Positions 25,675 to 48,979 of a stretch of 64,000 nt of DNA are shown here, piece by piece. The notes below the pieces were generated by a model that was not told the DNA's origin, ran no database searches, and was given only the letters and a program-made list of their open reading frames with translations. The DNA comes from Cololabis saira (Eukaryota; Chordata; Actinopteri; Beloniformes; Belonidae): positions 35,119,505-35,183,504 of the forward strand of contig NC_084590.1 in the NCBI RefSeq assembly GCF_033807715.1. The letters run 5' to 3'. Both the position numbers and the translations under genes were made by a program. How positions within the stretch are numbered: the stretch's first letter is position 1; every line of letters begins with the position of its first letter.

Positions 25675-25695
25675 ATGACTCCTGGAGACTGCTGA
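25675..25695 (+). promoter_or_regulatory. uORF 2, ending one base before the hic1 start
   Basis: A six-codon frame plus TGA ends at 25695, a single base before the ATG at 25697. Ribosomes that translate it would be poorly placed to reinitiate at that ATG. This would favour the internal start at 29939 or lower output. Confidence 0.4.
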
Positions 25696-25696
25696 G

Positions 25697-33017
<7,321 letters not shown>

Positions 33018-35891
33018 AAAAATGTGTGCAGGTTAAGAGGCGCATACTAATGATTGCTTAATCGGCTTTAGGCTCAGCTTGCAACCGCTCTTGAGCTAAA
33101 ACTTCCTTTTGCTGTGTTACAAACATCCCTCGGCTTTCGTTTGTTATTGAGATGCGGCGAGTACAGCCCTGTGATCTCACATGTGGGACACGATTGCACA
33201 TACCCAACGGATGACACACTAATCCCTGTTCATGACGAGTGCAGCTCCAATTCATGGTTCAGACGAAGCATGGGAGTTGCCTCTGACTGTTGTATTTACA
33301 GTTATGGAGGCAGCTGAGTGCAGTCGAGGCGGGATGACTGGGACAGACATTTACTGTCATTAGTTACATTAATAGCAGAGTGATGATTAACTGTAAAGTG
33401 GTCAGAGGCCTTGTCGTAAATTGCTCCAACCTCCCGTCCTGCCCCCCCCCCCCCCCCCCCCCCCGTAGCCTGTTGTCTAGGAGCGAGCCCACTGTTTACA
33501 GGCCCGAGTGAGAGCTGCATTCAGCCCTTTGCCTCAGAAGCACTCCACAAACAGGAGGGATGTCTGCTGCACACACAGCGAGCTGCTAATCTGTCAGCGA
33601 TATGAACATGAGATGGAGTTTGTGGGTCTTCCCTGGAAGCCAGCGGATGAACAGCACTCCCCAGCTGCCGCGCTTCAGTAATCCCTGTGAAATCTCACTT
33701 TCTCCTGGACAATTTGCACCGCTTGCCGGCATGATGTCCCATTTCATGCCTGCCGTCTCACTCCTGTGATCCGCATATAAACGTTATATCCCAGCCTAGT
33801 CTCCTGGCCTTGCCCTCTCCTGCTGGTATCAAATGTGGAAGCAGAGAATGACATTTTTCTGTGTCGGCTGACCAGCAGTTCCTGTAACTTGAAAACAAAA
33901 GAGCACTTAAAGGTTGCGGGTTGAAGGCACTTTTTCCTTTTTTTTTTTTTTTTTTTTGGTTTTGTTTCCCTACCTTTATTCCAAAGAACATGTTGGCCTT
34001 TTCCTTTTCTTCTATTTTTTTCAAGGGGAGGGTGATATTTACTAGTCCTTGATTTAGATCAGAAATGTTTGACCACTATAGTGCCAATGCCAACCTCAGT
34101 GGGTGAATGTGAAGTCTAAAGCCATAAATACACTGTGATAGACGTAGTGAATCTAAAAGGTAAAAAAAAAAAGAGACAATGTGCCTGACTTGGATTTTTT
34201 TTTTTTTTTTAAATGTAACAATAATTTAAGGGCTTCCTTTCTGTAGCATATGTTTATATCAAGCATGTTGTATCTTGTCACTTTTGTTTCTTAACTTCTT
34301 TCTAATTTGGACTGAAAGCAGCGCACGTGAAACTGGTGCTTATACCTCAGGACTGAACCCAGTGTGGGGATGCTAAGCTTTTGTAAACCCTTTGCTCAAA
34401 AATATCAACACTCACATGCACACTTTTGTTTTTCCTTTCTATTTAACAGGGCTGATGTCCTGTGTTAAACCTGTGTGTTTTTTTTCCTCCTGTGTTTAGA
34501 TATTATTTGTAATACTTTTATGGTGGAGAAAGTTCATGTGCCATTAACATGTTTATTTTTATTGTCATTAAGCGGTATACATTTTGTATTGTGTCGTCCT
34601 TAAAGAGGCCCATGAGAGCCGGAGTAATTCCATTTTTATACCATAAGACAAAGTGACTCTGTTCTGGTGACTAGTTCAGCGGCAGCATAGTAAGTATGCA
34701 GCAATGATGCTGAGTTTTAGCCACGCGTACAGTAAGGTGACAAGTGTTTTGAAATATCTCCCTGCCAAAAGGCATGATGCATCATCAGCACTTCCTTAAA
34801 AACGCAAGCAGTAGCTTGAAAATTGGCCTCATATTGTTTGGCTTCGCTCATCCAGAAGTTAATGAACTCCTGACATGAGCCAGACAGAGGTCGTGCATGC
34901 ACACAAGCTCATAGGAAGCCGGCTTGTTTTGGTTGGTGCTTCAAGTTTGGAGACTGTGTTGATTAGCTCTGTGACATAAAAAATAAAGAAGACACAGCTT
35001 TATGAGAGCTTGGTTTGAAGAATTTCATCTGTAAACTCATGTGTCGGTGATTAAAAAAAAAAAAAAAAAAAAAAAGTAGGAACAGGCAGATGTGAGTCGT
35101 GGGAATTTCAGTCACTTTACTCTCTCCCATTCACTAGTTGAAATGAAAACGTATCCATTCTTTTTCCTTGCCAGCACCACTAAAATAACACAAAGAGTTT
35201 CCACTGTCATTTAAAATCTGTGCAAGAGGAAAGAGCGAGATAATGCTTCAACATATCTGTTGGACGTGCACCGTTTGAAATGTGCTTATGCGTATTAATG
35301 CGTGCGGCAGCGGGGAAGGGCCGGGTATCTATAGAAAGGGGAAGCATTCGCTTGTCTGTTTGTGTGTCACCGTGCTATTTGAGTGCATGAAGGGCCGTTA
35401 ATGCATGTCCTGGGAATAGGGCTGGTGTGAAGGAGAAGAGCAGAGGAGCAGGAAGTGAACTTTTGGCTGGTGTGTTGTGCTGAGCAGGATGTGCTGTGTG
35501 TTTCTGCTCAGAGTCAGATAGAGAGTCGGAGACTTGGGAGGGAGAGCGCAGCGGGGAGGACGCGGGCCATTGTCTCAGTATGAAAGCTTGTTCTTACTTC
35601 TAAAACTCACAATTCAGAAAACAAGTAGACTGTATCTTCTCTTTTCCTTCCCCTGATGGCTCTTTGGGAATAAACGTCTGCTCACTGTCATGGTGATGTG
35701 ACACTGTGGGCCTTCGAGGCTCTGTGGTGAGCCTCTCAGATATTTTGTTATGATTTGAGGATTCTTTTTTGGCATATTATTAATATAAGACATTTGTATT
35801 TTATTTACTTGAGATCATGTTCATATTTTGAACATTCTTTTGGAAATGGGGGCAATGTTTAGCCCATAAAGTATAATGTAAATCATAAAAT

Positions 35892-35922
<31 letters not shown>

Positions 35923-38900
35923 AACTGGCAATAATTCTTTTGCTCTGTGGTCGTGTCACTTAGTCAAATTAGAAATGTTTTGCTTCGGTTTACTGATGCA
36001 GGCTCTTGGGGTTTCACAGCATATGCATTTGTTAATGTTATTTACTTGCAATTACCCAGAAGACCTCTCTATGCCACCAAAGGAGTTTGCATGATGAGAT
36101 TTATTTATTTTTTCTAAAGTAATTTGATAAAGCATTTAAAACGGTTTGTCAGCACATTGATCAATATAATGAAAACTGATCACGTGGGTGAATCTTTTAA
36201 TTTTCTTTTTCTTGTTTTTTGCATTTTTGGACATTTTATCCTCTAATATACGATTGTCAACCACGCCAGGTCCCTAATTTTCACAAGACGAACACTAGAG
36301 TAGTAAAATGGGCCTGGATGAGTTCCAGCAACTCTGTGTAGACCAAAAAAAGCATTTAGGCGTAATGTCAAAAAATGCTAAGTATGCCTCAAAGCGTTCC
36401 ACCAGCAGCGGGGAAAAAAGGTTACGGATGTGACGCCGACGGGCCGCGTTGTCCCGCGATCACACCGCTGTTGGAATTTTATTGCATTTTACGACGTTTG
36501 CCAAAAAGACTGAAGCACTTAAGCAGACACCCCACACGCTCAAAAACAAACTAAGCAGCAAATTTTGTGGACTTTTATGAGTCACGCTGTTGAGCAAAGC
36601 GTCCTTCCTTCGCCTTGTTATGAAAGTCATTATGTACGTCGCTAACCTTGAGGGCACTAAGAGGATAAGTCACTGTTGTTCAGTGTAAACATTTCATTTT
36701 TAATAGGATTCTTGTTTAGATGAAACACACATAAATAATCAAGCCTTATTTTCTGCCGTCAAACCATCTTAACAACGTAAATGTGCCTTCAAGAGTAAAT
36801 TATTATGCAGATATTTATATGATTGTGCTTGTATTTGTGGGTAAGGGATGTGCTCACTTAATGCACCTGTCCATCTACATGTCATGCCTGCACTGCAGTT
36901 CTGCAGCGTGAAGTACAAGAGATATCCGACACCTCCGAGAGCCTTCATCACAAACAGCTGTTTTAGATTTATTTCTCTGAACTGCACTTTTCTGGAAAAA
37001 CCATTGTATTGTGATGGTTTTTTTTTTTTATGACTCTTACAATTCCCAAGAAGTCTCACGACTGCCTTCCCCCAGGCACTCCGCTTCTTAAGCTCTTCCC
37101 CTCTTCCTGCTTTCGGTGCGGTGCTCAGACACGCTGCCCTTTTACCCTCGGAGTGCTGCTTCCCTCTTCACCTTTCCCCGTATCTTCTCTTCTTCTAACA
37201 CTTAACACAAGCCGGCGACCCACAGCAGCCGCTGCCTCCCTCCTCTCCCGTGATCCACTTACTTCCAGCTGTTTTTCATGCTGAAGAAGACAGTTGTCTA
37301 AATGTTTATGTGAAGTACTACCTTCTTTTTTTTTTTTTTTTTTTTTTTCAAAGCCCTGATCAATTTCCAAAATGAACTTTGCTACATGTGTTAAAAAGCA
37401 GCAGATGGGCCAGAAAAACAAAAAAAAAAGAGAGGAAGAAAAAAAAAAACCTGACTTCATCATTGCATTCTGATCTTTGAGCCAAGAAAAGGCTTACAAA
37501 GGGGAGATTAAAGACAGCGTATTCTTGAAGAGGAAATGCAGAATAATGTGAGGGGAAATGTTCGGGGGGAAAATATGCTCAGAAAGATGCCAGTAAAGTA
37601 AACATGTATGAAATTGCACAATTGAGTCGGGCCCCGGCTGCACCAGCCAAGTCATGCGCTGGGATGGAGAGAACAAGTAAAGGAGAAGGGCTGAGAGGAA
37701 AAGAAGCAGAAACAGAGGGAGAAAAATTGCCTGTGCATGATAGTTATAATCATCTGTAAATAACAAAGGAAAACTGGCTGCGTTGTGTGTCTGTTCACAT
37801 CTTTTTTTCCAGCCCATTCTGAAAGCTTGTTGAGTTTATCACTCGAGTTCCCTCGTCGGGCTCGTGATCCTGCAAGGATTTCTGCTTCTTTTTTTTTTGC
37901 TTTTTCATTGTGATTGAAGCATATAACTGTCGCGATTTTGAAATGATTATTCGTGTCACTCTGCCTTCTAAGATGACATGCTCCTTTACAATTATTACCT
38001 AATCTTCCTCCCCCGACGGAGGCTCTTTGTAGTTGAACAGTGACAGCTTTTCTGCTCGTCCTTGTCTTCTCGCATGTGTTTTATTTCCTGTGTCCACCTT
38101 GAGCACATATGAAGCAAGACTTAAGTGGACTCTGGCGAGTACATCTTATGCTCCAGAAGTTTGAAATTAAAAAAAAAAACAAAAACAAAAAAAAAACTGA
38201 GTAAGGACAAAACAACCAGGAATTTATCTCCCAAACACACTCGTGCACTCTCAAAAACACACGGACACACACAGCTGTGTGGCAGACCGCTGCTCCAGAT
38301 TAGGTCAGATTTAATTATAGGTTGCCCTGTTCTGTTTGGAGTGTCACTTCTTGTAGAAAAAGCCATTTTTAAAAGAAAAGCCGATTTCACTGATGGTTTC
38401 CTCTCAGCACACACTGAAACCTGTGCCAAAGTGTTACAGAGCCTCAGGGTCATACACAGACACATACACTCGAACAAAAGAGAAACACACACACACCCAC
38501 ACACGAAAGCACAAAAGCATCTATTTCTGTTCTGGAAAAGGTTTGTATGTTGATAAGGTAGACTGCAATCTAACGAGGAACACCTTTGAAGCGGTTACAC
38601 ACAACTGTGGTTCAGGGATAAGAGATGGTCAGTTACACGGCGTGCCACAGACAACCAGAGCTGCACAGAGATGAAAAAACATGACAGAATACATGTGTTT
38701 AAACGGGATTTCAAAAATATTTGTACTTTTTTTTTTTTTTTGCAGGCATGAAGCAAATCTCTTTTTTGTGGTTTTACAACAATATAAACCATAAAGACAA
38801 TTTAAAGTGATACTTAAAACAGCTCCCCCCCACCCCCCACATATTTGCATTTTTTGTGTGTTTCAGTGTCAATACTGATTTCACTTTGCTTCAATAAAAT

Positions 38901-40860
38901 GAATGTATTTATTGCATGTCAATGTTTTTTTTTCTTCTTTTTTTGTAAATGTTAGTTGTGGGCTTTTATGACAAATTCATTTAATTATGTTGTATTGGTA
39001 AAACTGTGTTGTTAAGTCTCTTATTTTTTTTTAAGCCAATGTGAACATTTTTTTTAAATGTTTTTCTTGTTTGCCACTATACCCAAAATCATCTTGGCAA
39101 TAAATCAAAATGCATAACAAATTTACAAGGAATTGTGTCAATTTTTCTTTGCATATCAACATTATGATAAGCATAAGGATTTCTTTCCCTTTTTTTTCAT
39201 GCGATAAAACCAACTCACAATGGTTTTAAAATTTCTTTTCGTTGTAGACCACTGTGACCATTTGCACTTTTGGCATATTCATTGTGCATGAAATGAGCTT
39301 TCATTAAAGAAAATATGGGTTGAAAAGACCACAATAAATACCGTTTGACCGTGATAACCGCAAAAATGACTACTTTCAGTTCATTTTCCAACAATACATA
39401 GACTTTCAAGTGCATGGTCTCCCTTATGGAGACATATGAGTGCCTCATTTAGGACAGAGAATTTCAAATCCGTCCCATACATCACGCAGTCCACATGCAA
39501 CAATGAACAGATCCCTTACTCTGTCAGCAGAAAACGATCCCGGCAGGCACACACACAAACACACAGACATATCCTTTTCCACTGTGTGAAAATCACCTTA
39601 TTATCAGCAGCACATAAGAAATCATAGTGCCTTCCAGATGTTTGATATGAATCAAGCAGCTTGCCACAAATCACATCTTGATGTTAAACGAATTAGCATT
39701 TTTGTTCTCTTAGATGCCGTAAATCATCAACACTCATGACCTGAAGGAGTTTCCCGAGACATCGCCTTCACCAGGTTTAATGACAGATATCGTCCGTTCT
39801 ATGCTGTTTTCACCAGTAGGTAAAAACAAAAGAGAAACAGTATGACATCCATCATATGCCTCACTTAATTTTCTTTCCTAAATCTTGAAGTTCAGGCACA
39901 TTTTGCCCTGAATTCTAACTGCAGGCCTTTCACAACACACCATGGTCTCTCAAAAAGCTTGCTGAATTAATCACTCAATGATAATGGTGATCAGCCAAGC
40001 TGTGAACACGTCAGCAGTTTGTCTAAACCGACCTTTCTGAGGTCAAGTGGGTGTTCATACAGAGAGCAGATCTGCATGAAGAACTGCATGTCATCTCATG
40101 TTACTTGTGTAACATAAAGCATAGTCCAAGAACTCCAGATTAAGTAACAGATTAATGTATTTCAAAAGCTCATCAGAGCCAGAATTCAGTGAATTTAACC
40201 CTTTTTGATAATCATAAGTAGTATTTAATCTTTTTTCTGGATGATTGCCTGCTTATAAAAAGAAAGGTCACACCTCACAGTGCAGGTGTATAACTGTACT
40301 GATCTCATTAAAAGGAATACAAGGGCTTTGCTTTTGAAACAGGAACATTTATTGAGAATTATCTTAATGTTGTTGATGGTATCTTTTTGTACAAGAAAAC
40401 TGCGTGTATTCTAGGAAAATAATTACTTTTTTTTGTAGGTTCAGATGCAGTTGTCACAACCTTGGGTGTCCAGTGTTTATACTGGTAAAGCAGGGCACCT
40501 CTGGCAGCACGCCCCCCTCCACCATAGTTCCCTGCCTCTCTGCCACTTGGAGGCATCACATATTAAATGGCAAAGGTCTGCCGTGTCTGGTTTCTCTCAG
40601 AACACTGGTGCCAGGTCTGAGTAACCTCACCATCCCTGTGAGCCTGCAGTGTCCTCTGCACCTCAAACACAGTCAGGAAAATAGAAAACCCACTTTCAAT
40701 TCTCAAGCTTTATGTATCAATGATAACACGAAATAACCTCACCGCATATCAGATAAACAAAGCACATAACAAATCACATATTAGACTATGCCTTTACTTA
40801 TTCAAAACAACACAAAAGGATTATATTAATGATAAAATATGATTTAATTCAAATGAACAT
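33018..40860. other. Non-coding region downstream of hic1
   Basis: No exon is supported. Several homopolymer A or T runs occur (35051-35073, 37327-37349, 38729-38742), with an (AAAAC)n tract at about 35893-35920. The frames of 60-140 codons here are compositionally biased and lack recognisable domains. Confidence 0.45.
33442..33464. repeat. Poly-C run, 23 bases
   Basis: An uninterrupted run of 23 C lies about 1.3 kb downstream of the hic1 stop. The complementary G run could adopt quadruplex structures. It may also be length-variable or an assembly-sensitive spot. Confidence 0.9.
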
Positions 40861-40864
40861 TTGA

Positions 40865-41265
40865 TTTAGGGGTGTAAAGATGTGTCGATATATAATTGAC
40901 TAATTATTATCTAATTAATTATGAAAAATTGTCATTGTGTTTTATTAACCACATTAACCCTATATATGGCAGTCAATAAAATACTTGACATTTGAAAAGT
41001 CTTTCTTTTTGCCCAGATTAGAACCGTCATTTTTTATTGTAATACAATACAGGAAGTGCAGGGAGCAGTATAGCTTTAGTGTAACTCACTGAAGAAGAAG
41101 AAGCTCTGCGCTAGCGATGGGCTGTCATTTCACAGCAGCATTATGGTGAGGTGGGTTCGGGTTACAGAAATAATCATAGACAAGTCAACGAATCATTGAA
41201 AAAGAGAAGAAAAAAAATATTGACAAAATAGTTGACTACCAAAATAGTCATAGTAAGTCGCAGCG
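40865..41265. mobile_element. Possible degraded hAT-type MITE
   Basis: GGGGTGTAAAGATGTGTCGATATATAA at one side and AATAGTTGACTACCAAAATAGTCA at the other resemble degraded ends of fish hAT-type elements. The inverted match is weak and no target duplication was found. Confidence 0.25.
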
Positions 41266-42119
41266 GTAACTTGTTTATTATAGAAAATATCGTGGTTTCC
41301 CATCACCGCTATTGGCAAATTTCACATAAAATAAACTGGACTCCCTTTCCCTTTGTTGTGATATTTAGCTCACTGAACTACAATAGGCATTATAGCTGAG
41401 GCAACTAAGAATAAAAAAATGTAACGATGAAGGAAGCGTGGAGGAGAAAAGGGAACAAGATTAAATCTGAACCTCTAAACCTATGAGGGGACCCTCATGG
41501 CTAAAAATGTTAAATGCTCCTTACGACTTTTTCAAAACAAAACAAAAATTAAGCCAATATGCAAAAAAAAAGGCCATTTGTAAAGCTGTACATCACATTA
41601 TTAGCGAGTACTGATTTTGCCAAGATGAAGTACACAGTTAAAGCGATGTGAGCAACCGTGCAATATGGAGTACAGTATGTCAGAAATTCCCAGGATGTAT
41701 ATAACTAACTCAAACTTTTCCACAGTGCAACTAACCAGTCTATATCCCATAATTTAATTATTCAATAACTCTACAAGAGTGGAAGCCTGTTGTTGCAGTC
41801 ACATGATTGGTTGCCAGTTGAGCTGTAGCAGCGCAGCTTTCGAGGTGGGATACTACTCACCAGCAACGATGGCCATACCAGTATGCAAAACATACTATAT
41901 ACTATGTACTATACACGCAATACGTAACATGTGGTGTTAAAAACAGCCAGCTCAAGGACAAGTTAAGTGCATCCTTGCAGTAACCCTAGGAGAATCGGGT
42001 GCTGATAACTTAATCCACTTGATTAACTGATAAATGTGACGACTGCAGGAGTAGTAGTTTGCTGGTCCGGATTAATTAATTGCTGGCATTGTATTTACAC
42101 ATTAGGATTAATTCTAATT

Positions 42120-42700
42120 AGTAGAGGTCAATCATTAACACTCATCTTGGAGATACAAATGAACATTTTTAGCTCTAACACAAACAACATCATGTTTAAT
42201 GAAAATGAAGTCCAGTACATCGACAGAAACACCTCTCAGCAACTATCAAGCGGCGATTATTTGGGCTTATTTTGCAGCCATAGAATGTAGATACTTTGCA
42301 GTTATTAAATCAACATCAAACCAAAGTAAAGTCCAGACTTCAACCAGAATGAAATGCTATGGCGTGACCAGAATGACTAAAAGCCTTGGTGAGCTGAAAT
42401 AAAATTGTAAAGAAGAGTGAGCAAAATATCCCCTCACTGAAACTGGAAACTGATAACGTCATACAGAAAATATTTACCTCAAGTTATTACCGCTTAAGTG
42501 GTTGTACAAGACATTTAATCTCAGGGTGTACTTGGTATTTCACATACAAATAAATGGTGACATGATGTAATGTGCCATGTGTTATTGTTAATTCTAGTTT
42601 GTGTTTACTTAGTCTCAAGACCAGCTAAGGACCACTTTTTTTTTTATGTGTAAAATTCCTTGAGTAAAAATAAAAAGTAAATTTTCACATTCTGTAAATG
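42120..42700 (+). mobile_element. Tc1-like DNA transposon, C-terminal remnant
   Basis: GATTATTTGGGCTTATTTTG, AGTAAAGTCCAGACTTCAAC, GAAATGCTATGGCGTGACC and CATACAGAAAATATTTACC follow the order of the 3' half of fish Tc1 transposase genes. The 22-kb copy carries the same CATACAGAAAAT block. The 5' half is missing. Confidence 0.72.
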
Positions 42701-45700
42701 CAGGAATAATTGAATATAACATGATCAGATGAAGTGCAATGAATTTCAAGAGAGTGCCTCCAGAGCATAGAGGATAGGACATGAGAAGAGTAAAGGTGTT
42801 TAAGCTGAGGGACTGTCTGGATACAAAACGATCCCACCGTCATCAGATACACTTCCTCATAGCTCTGTTTGCATATATGACATTTTATGGGGAAAACTTA
42901 CAGTTACAAGTTTTGCACCGTTGCATTTTTGACTCTTTTTGTGCTATTTCTGTAACTATTCTCATATTCCAGTAAGTAGAACGTCTCGCTGATACCTCCC
43001 GAGCAGTTTCAGGCTTATGTTCACTTTTGTTTCACAAAGTTGCTCTTGCATGACAAAAAAAGAAACTTTGACCTTTAGATATATCAGTCTTAGTGTCATC
43101 TTTATATCGAACAACCAGGCTCTTTTGCAAAGATCAAATTAGTCTTTTTTTTATTTCCTGCTTTGCTGATATGTACATTTTTCTTCTTTCATGTAATATT
43201 TTCAAGCTTTATTTGATCTATTCTGAGTCTATATGAAGACAACTTTCTTCTTACGTAGATACCACAGGCATCAGTCACCAATGACCCTTCACTGCGTTAA
43301 GTACCCATACAGGATATTTTGTAATACCTGCAAACTGACTTGTGCCCCCTCCTTTTCACAAAAGGAGAAGGATGTTCATGGTATTTTAAACATATGGTAT
43401 TTAGATGGTTTCAGAAAGTGCATTAAAAATGCAAATCATCAGCATTGTGACATATATTTTTGAAAGTTGCTTCATAGCTTTTATTCAGAGTGGTCAATGG
43501 TCTTCAGTGAAAACTGCATTCGATGTATAAAAAACATAATGTCAATGAGGAAAGAATTTATTCAATTTAACTTGTGTTTTGTTAATCACGCTAATATGAA
43601 GTCAATATGAAGTCATTTTTAATGAGTAAAGGCAGAAAGCTAGGAATTGTTGGGGGGTCTGTAGTGAAGCAAAAAGCATTAATGAAGACTTTGGAGGAGG
43701 GTTTAAGAACTAAGAATGGAGGAAAAAGCAGCTAAACACACCTACGTAGACTGGCAAAATTGAATTATGAGATGTATGGTCTTTGTTCCCAGATCTGATT
43801 TATAACTAATTAATCTAATGTACTTTCAAAGGGTTCTGCTGAATGCTACTGAGCACCCAGCTTGAACGGCTGCTACGGGTAAGCATGGCATGCTTTTATT
43901 GTTGCATAGCTCAGAACAACTGTTAAAAAAAGTATGACAAACTACGGGTTTACTGTTTGATTTGATTGAAGGGGTGTGGTTATAAAAAATATGACTGCTG
44001 AATCATAAAAAGGGTATACTAAATATCTGCGTCCAATAAACAACCCTCATTTCCAATCTGGGGAACCACTGGATGCGGCCTGATGACTACTGGAGCGTCT
44101 CAAGCTCACAGAAAAGTGCTTAATGATCGGGTGTCTGGGATGCCACATCATGAAGTCTTTCAGAGTGGTTGTTGATTTTGTTCGTTGTTGGTTAAAATGA
44201 TCAAAGATGGTTTTGTACCCCCCGTTCTCAAAGCATCCACAAAGCTTTCTGCATCACCAACATAGCACAGATGGATGGGAGCCCGTGTAAAGTCTCTTTA
44301 AGACTGGATGATATTAAGCTTGATTCCAGTCGTACGTGTCTTAGTGCACTATTTCCAGTTTTCCAATAGCGCATGAATGAAACAAGAAGAAGAAAAGACA
44401 GCAAAGCGGAAGGGAAAAAGAAGGAAGATTGATTGGAACAACAAGATAAGCACTGAAAAGGTCGAGATGTTGTCATGGTTTCTGTTTGCTGTTTCAACAC
44501 ACTGCAGTGGCAGCAATGAATGAGAAAGAGGCAAGAGGACGTCGAGACAGCTGAACATCATCATCTACCTAATCAGCACCAAGCCAACACCATCCCCCAA
44601 CCAGCAGTTTTCAAGGACGCGCTGACGTGCTCTCCGTTTTGCCTCCGTCGAGGTTCCTGACAGTTCTCGCTCCGGGGTCGTTCTTGGCAATGAAAACATG
44701 CGCTAAAAATTGAGGCCCCATAAAACCATGGACCTCTGCTAATTAAAAACCCACCCCTGACAGAGTTTTCTACTCTCCACATATTCAGCATATTTGCCTC
44801 TCATTTAAGGAGCAATACGTAAGGCTTTAGCGACAGCTAATGAAAGTATGCTCGCTCTCCTCCGAACGGGTTCAAGAAACTTTGAAAGCAAGCCCTCTCT
44901 TATAGTCTGGAGCCTTTCTGTAGATAAACATGACCCGTTCCAAGGTAATGATATAACAGTCATGTCAGTGAAAGCTTTTACATCAATATTACATTATGAT
45001 ACTGCAAATAGCCCCCCCCTCCCCACCTTTAATGCTTCACACTGTAAAGGGAGTTTGTTTCAGAGTCATGGGTTCAAGTCTGAAACACACTAAGGGAAAA
45101 ACATTGAGATAAACAGAAGGGAGGCAGACAGATGAGCAGTCCAACTAAATGTCCATTATCATGACCTTTACATGAAGTGTCTCACACCATGTTTTGCTGT
45201 CCCACTTCTCATCCTCCTCTTCTCCACTTCTCTTTCTGCCTATCCAAGCCACCCCTGCTACATTTCACTGCCTGAACTCCCACTGAATGGAAAACAGCTG
45301 TGCCGGGGACTGCCCAGAGCACATTATGCCCAATTCTTCAATGAATTCCCATCTACCTCTCCCTTTCTCCTTCTCTATCCAGTGTGCTCCCCTGCTCCCC
45401 GTCCTCATTTAAGGTGGGGCCGTGCAGCTGAAACAAAAGAAAAACAGCCTGTATGAGAACATGTTTCTCACCCACATATGGTACTCTCTTCCTCTCCTCT
45501 TTTCTGTGAATTTGTTTCCCAACCCTACTCCCTGGTGATACTCTGGTGTTATGGCTAGTTCTGCTTTTGACAAGCAGAAAAATGTTAAGATATAATGCAG
45601 CTGAGCTGTATGGCCAAGAATGCATATAGTTGAGTAATGTGTCAGAGTTATTACTTTGCCCCGATACCAACGTAGCTCACCTGCTGCGGTAGACTTGGAA

Positions 45701-46285
45701 TTGTGAAAAGATCACCCACCATAAAAAAACTGTACTTGAATTTGGTGCAAGAATACTTATTTTAAGGTACACCAAGGATAAGAGAGTGTGTATCAAAGCA
45801 CCCACTTTCTTTAACAAAATGCAAATTTGACCTTGAATCTTTAAGAGCTGTCCACCCACAAAGTCAGGTATGACTCTTCATTCTTAAGTACAAGTAGACT
45901 GTAATATCTTTGATTGAATCATAAACTTCCAGTAAGATGATGGCAAAGTTTCCATTAAAAGGTCAAAGAATGAAGTTAAAGCTGCAAGTCAACCAAAAGT
46001 TTTTAACTGGCCTGTTTCTTGCCAGAAATGAAAGTATAAATCCGTATTTTACATCTTGATGTGAGTTCACAAAATATGAAAAGGCCAAGGAGCTAATTAA
46101 TAGGAATATGCCACATGGTAATGATTGATTTTTCTGCAAAAAAGGCTTCTTTTTTTTACAAGACTGAGAGAAATGTTCACACCCATAGGCATCCACAGGC
46201 ATTCGAAGGCATTCACATGATCTGTTCATCTTATAAGAGTTTGTTTTTCATACATGCATCCATAATCTAAATCCGAGTGTCTTCC
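42700..46285. other. Intergenic region, no gene supported
   Basis: Mostly AT-rich sequence without recognisable repeats. The frame 45172-45456 (94 codons) begins with a signal-peptide-like stretch but has no known domain (see findings). Other frames look spurious. Confidence 0.4.
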
Positions 46286-46289
46286 TCGG

Positions 46290-46565
46290 GTTAGTTCTAC
46301 CGGAAACTCTCTCGGTGGAAAAGGCAGTGGTAGACCCAGGCCGGGTCGCCAGTCCATGGCAGCGGTGCACATAAACAGAAAACACACATGCTCATGCTTA
46401 CTCCTATGGACGATTTAGAATCACAGATCAGTCAGCCGTACATGTTTTATGAGTGTGGGAGGAAACCACAGTCCCAGAATCATACAAACGCACGAAGAAC
46501 ATGCAAAAACCTCCCAGCTGTTAGGCAGCAGCGCTAACCAGGCGAGCTCATACTGCCCGATTTTG
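46290..46565 (+). repeat. Dispersed SINE-like or LINE-tail repeat, degraded
   Basis: The phrases GGGTCGCCAGTCCATGGCAG, GGACGATTTAGAATCAC, GTGGGAGGAAACCACAGTC and GAAGAACATGCAAA occur in the order of a very common fish repeat. The copy at 51.7-52.2 kb shares the GAGAACATGCAAACTCC core. It abuts the TA array of duplicated segment copy B. Confidence 0.55.
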
Positions 46566-46566
46566 G

Positions 46567-46572
<6 letters not shown>

Positions 46573-46604
<32 letters not shown>
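46573..46604. repeat. (TA)n microsatellite
   Basis: About 16 TA units form the left edge of duplicated segment copy B, parallel to the 214-bp array before copy A. Confidence 0.9.
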
Positions 46605-46608
<4 letters not shown>

Positions 46609-46897
46609 TCAAGGGAAAAACTTCGCTGTTATCACAAAACATGACCAAAAATATGTTTTTTTTTTTAAAGCACAGAACATTGCGGTGAGTCAAAATGCTG
46701 TTATGTTCATTAGTGTTTTTCCTTTGGTTTATTTTAGATATGAGATACATTAACCTTTAATGATAGAGGGAAATTAAGTTTGAAAGAATAATTAAATTTT
46801 TCTCCATGTCCTTGTAATGCAAGAAAAGAAAAAAAAAACAAACTGATAAGGCAAACAGGCGAGAATTTCCACAGATTGTATCTGTGTAAGTCACCAC
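46603..46897. repeat. Duplicated segment, copy B
   Basis: This is the same orientation and nearly identical sequence to 27915-28218 in the hic1 intron. After the shared CACCAC the flanks differ completely (ACATACATG here, GCGCTGCAG in copy A). Confidence 0.9.
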
Positions 46898-46899
46898 AC

Positions 46900-48969
<2,070 letters not shown>

Positions 48970-48979
48970 TATAGAAACT

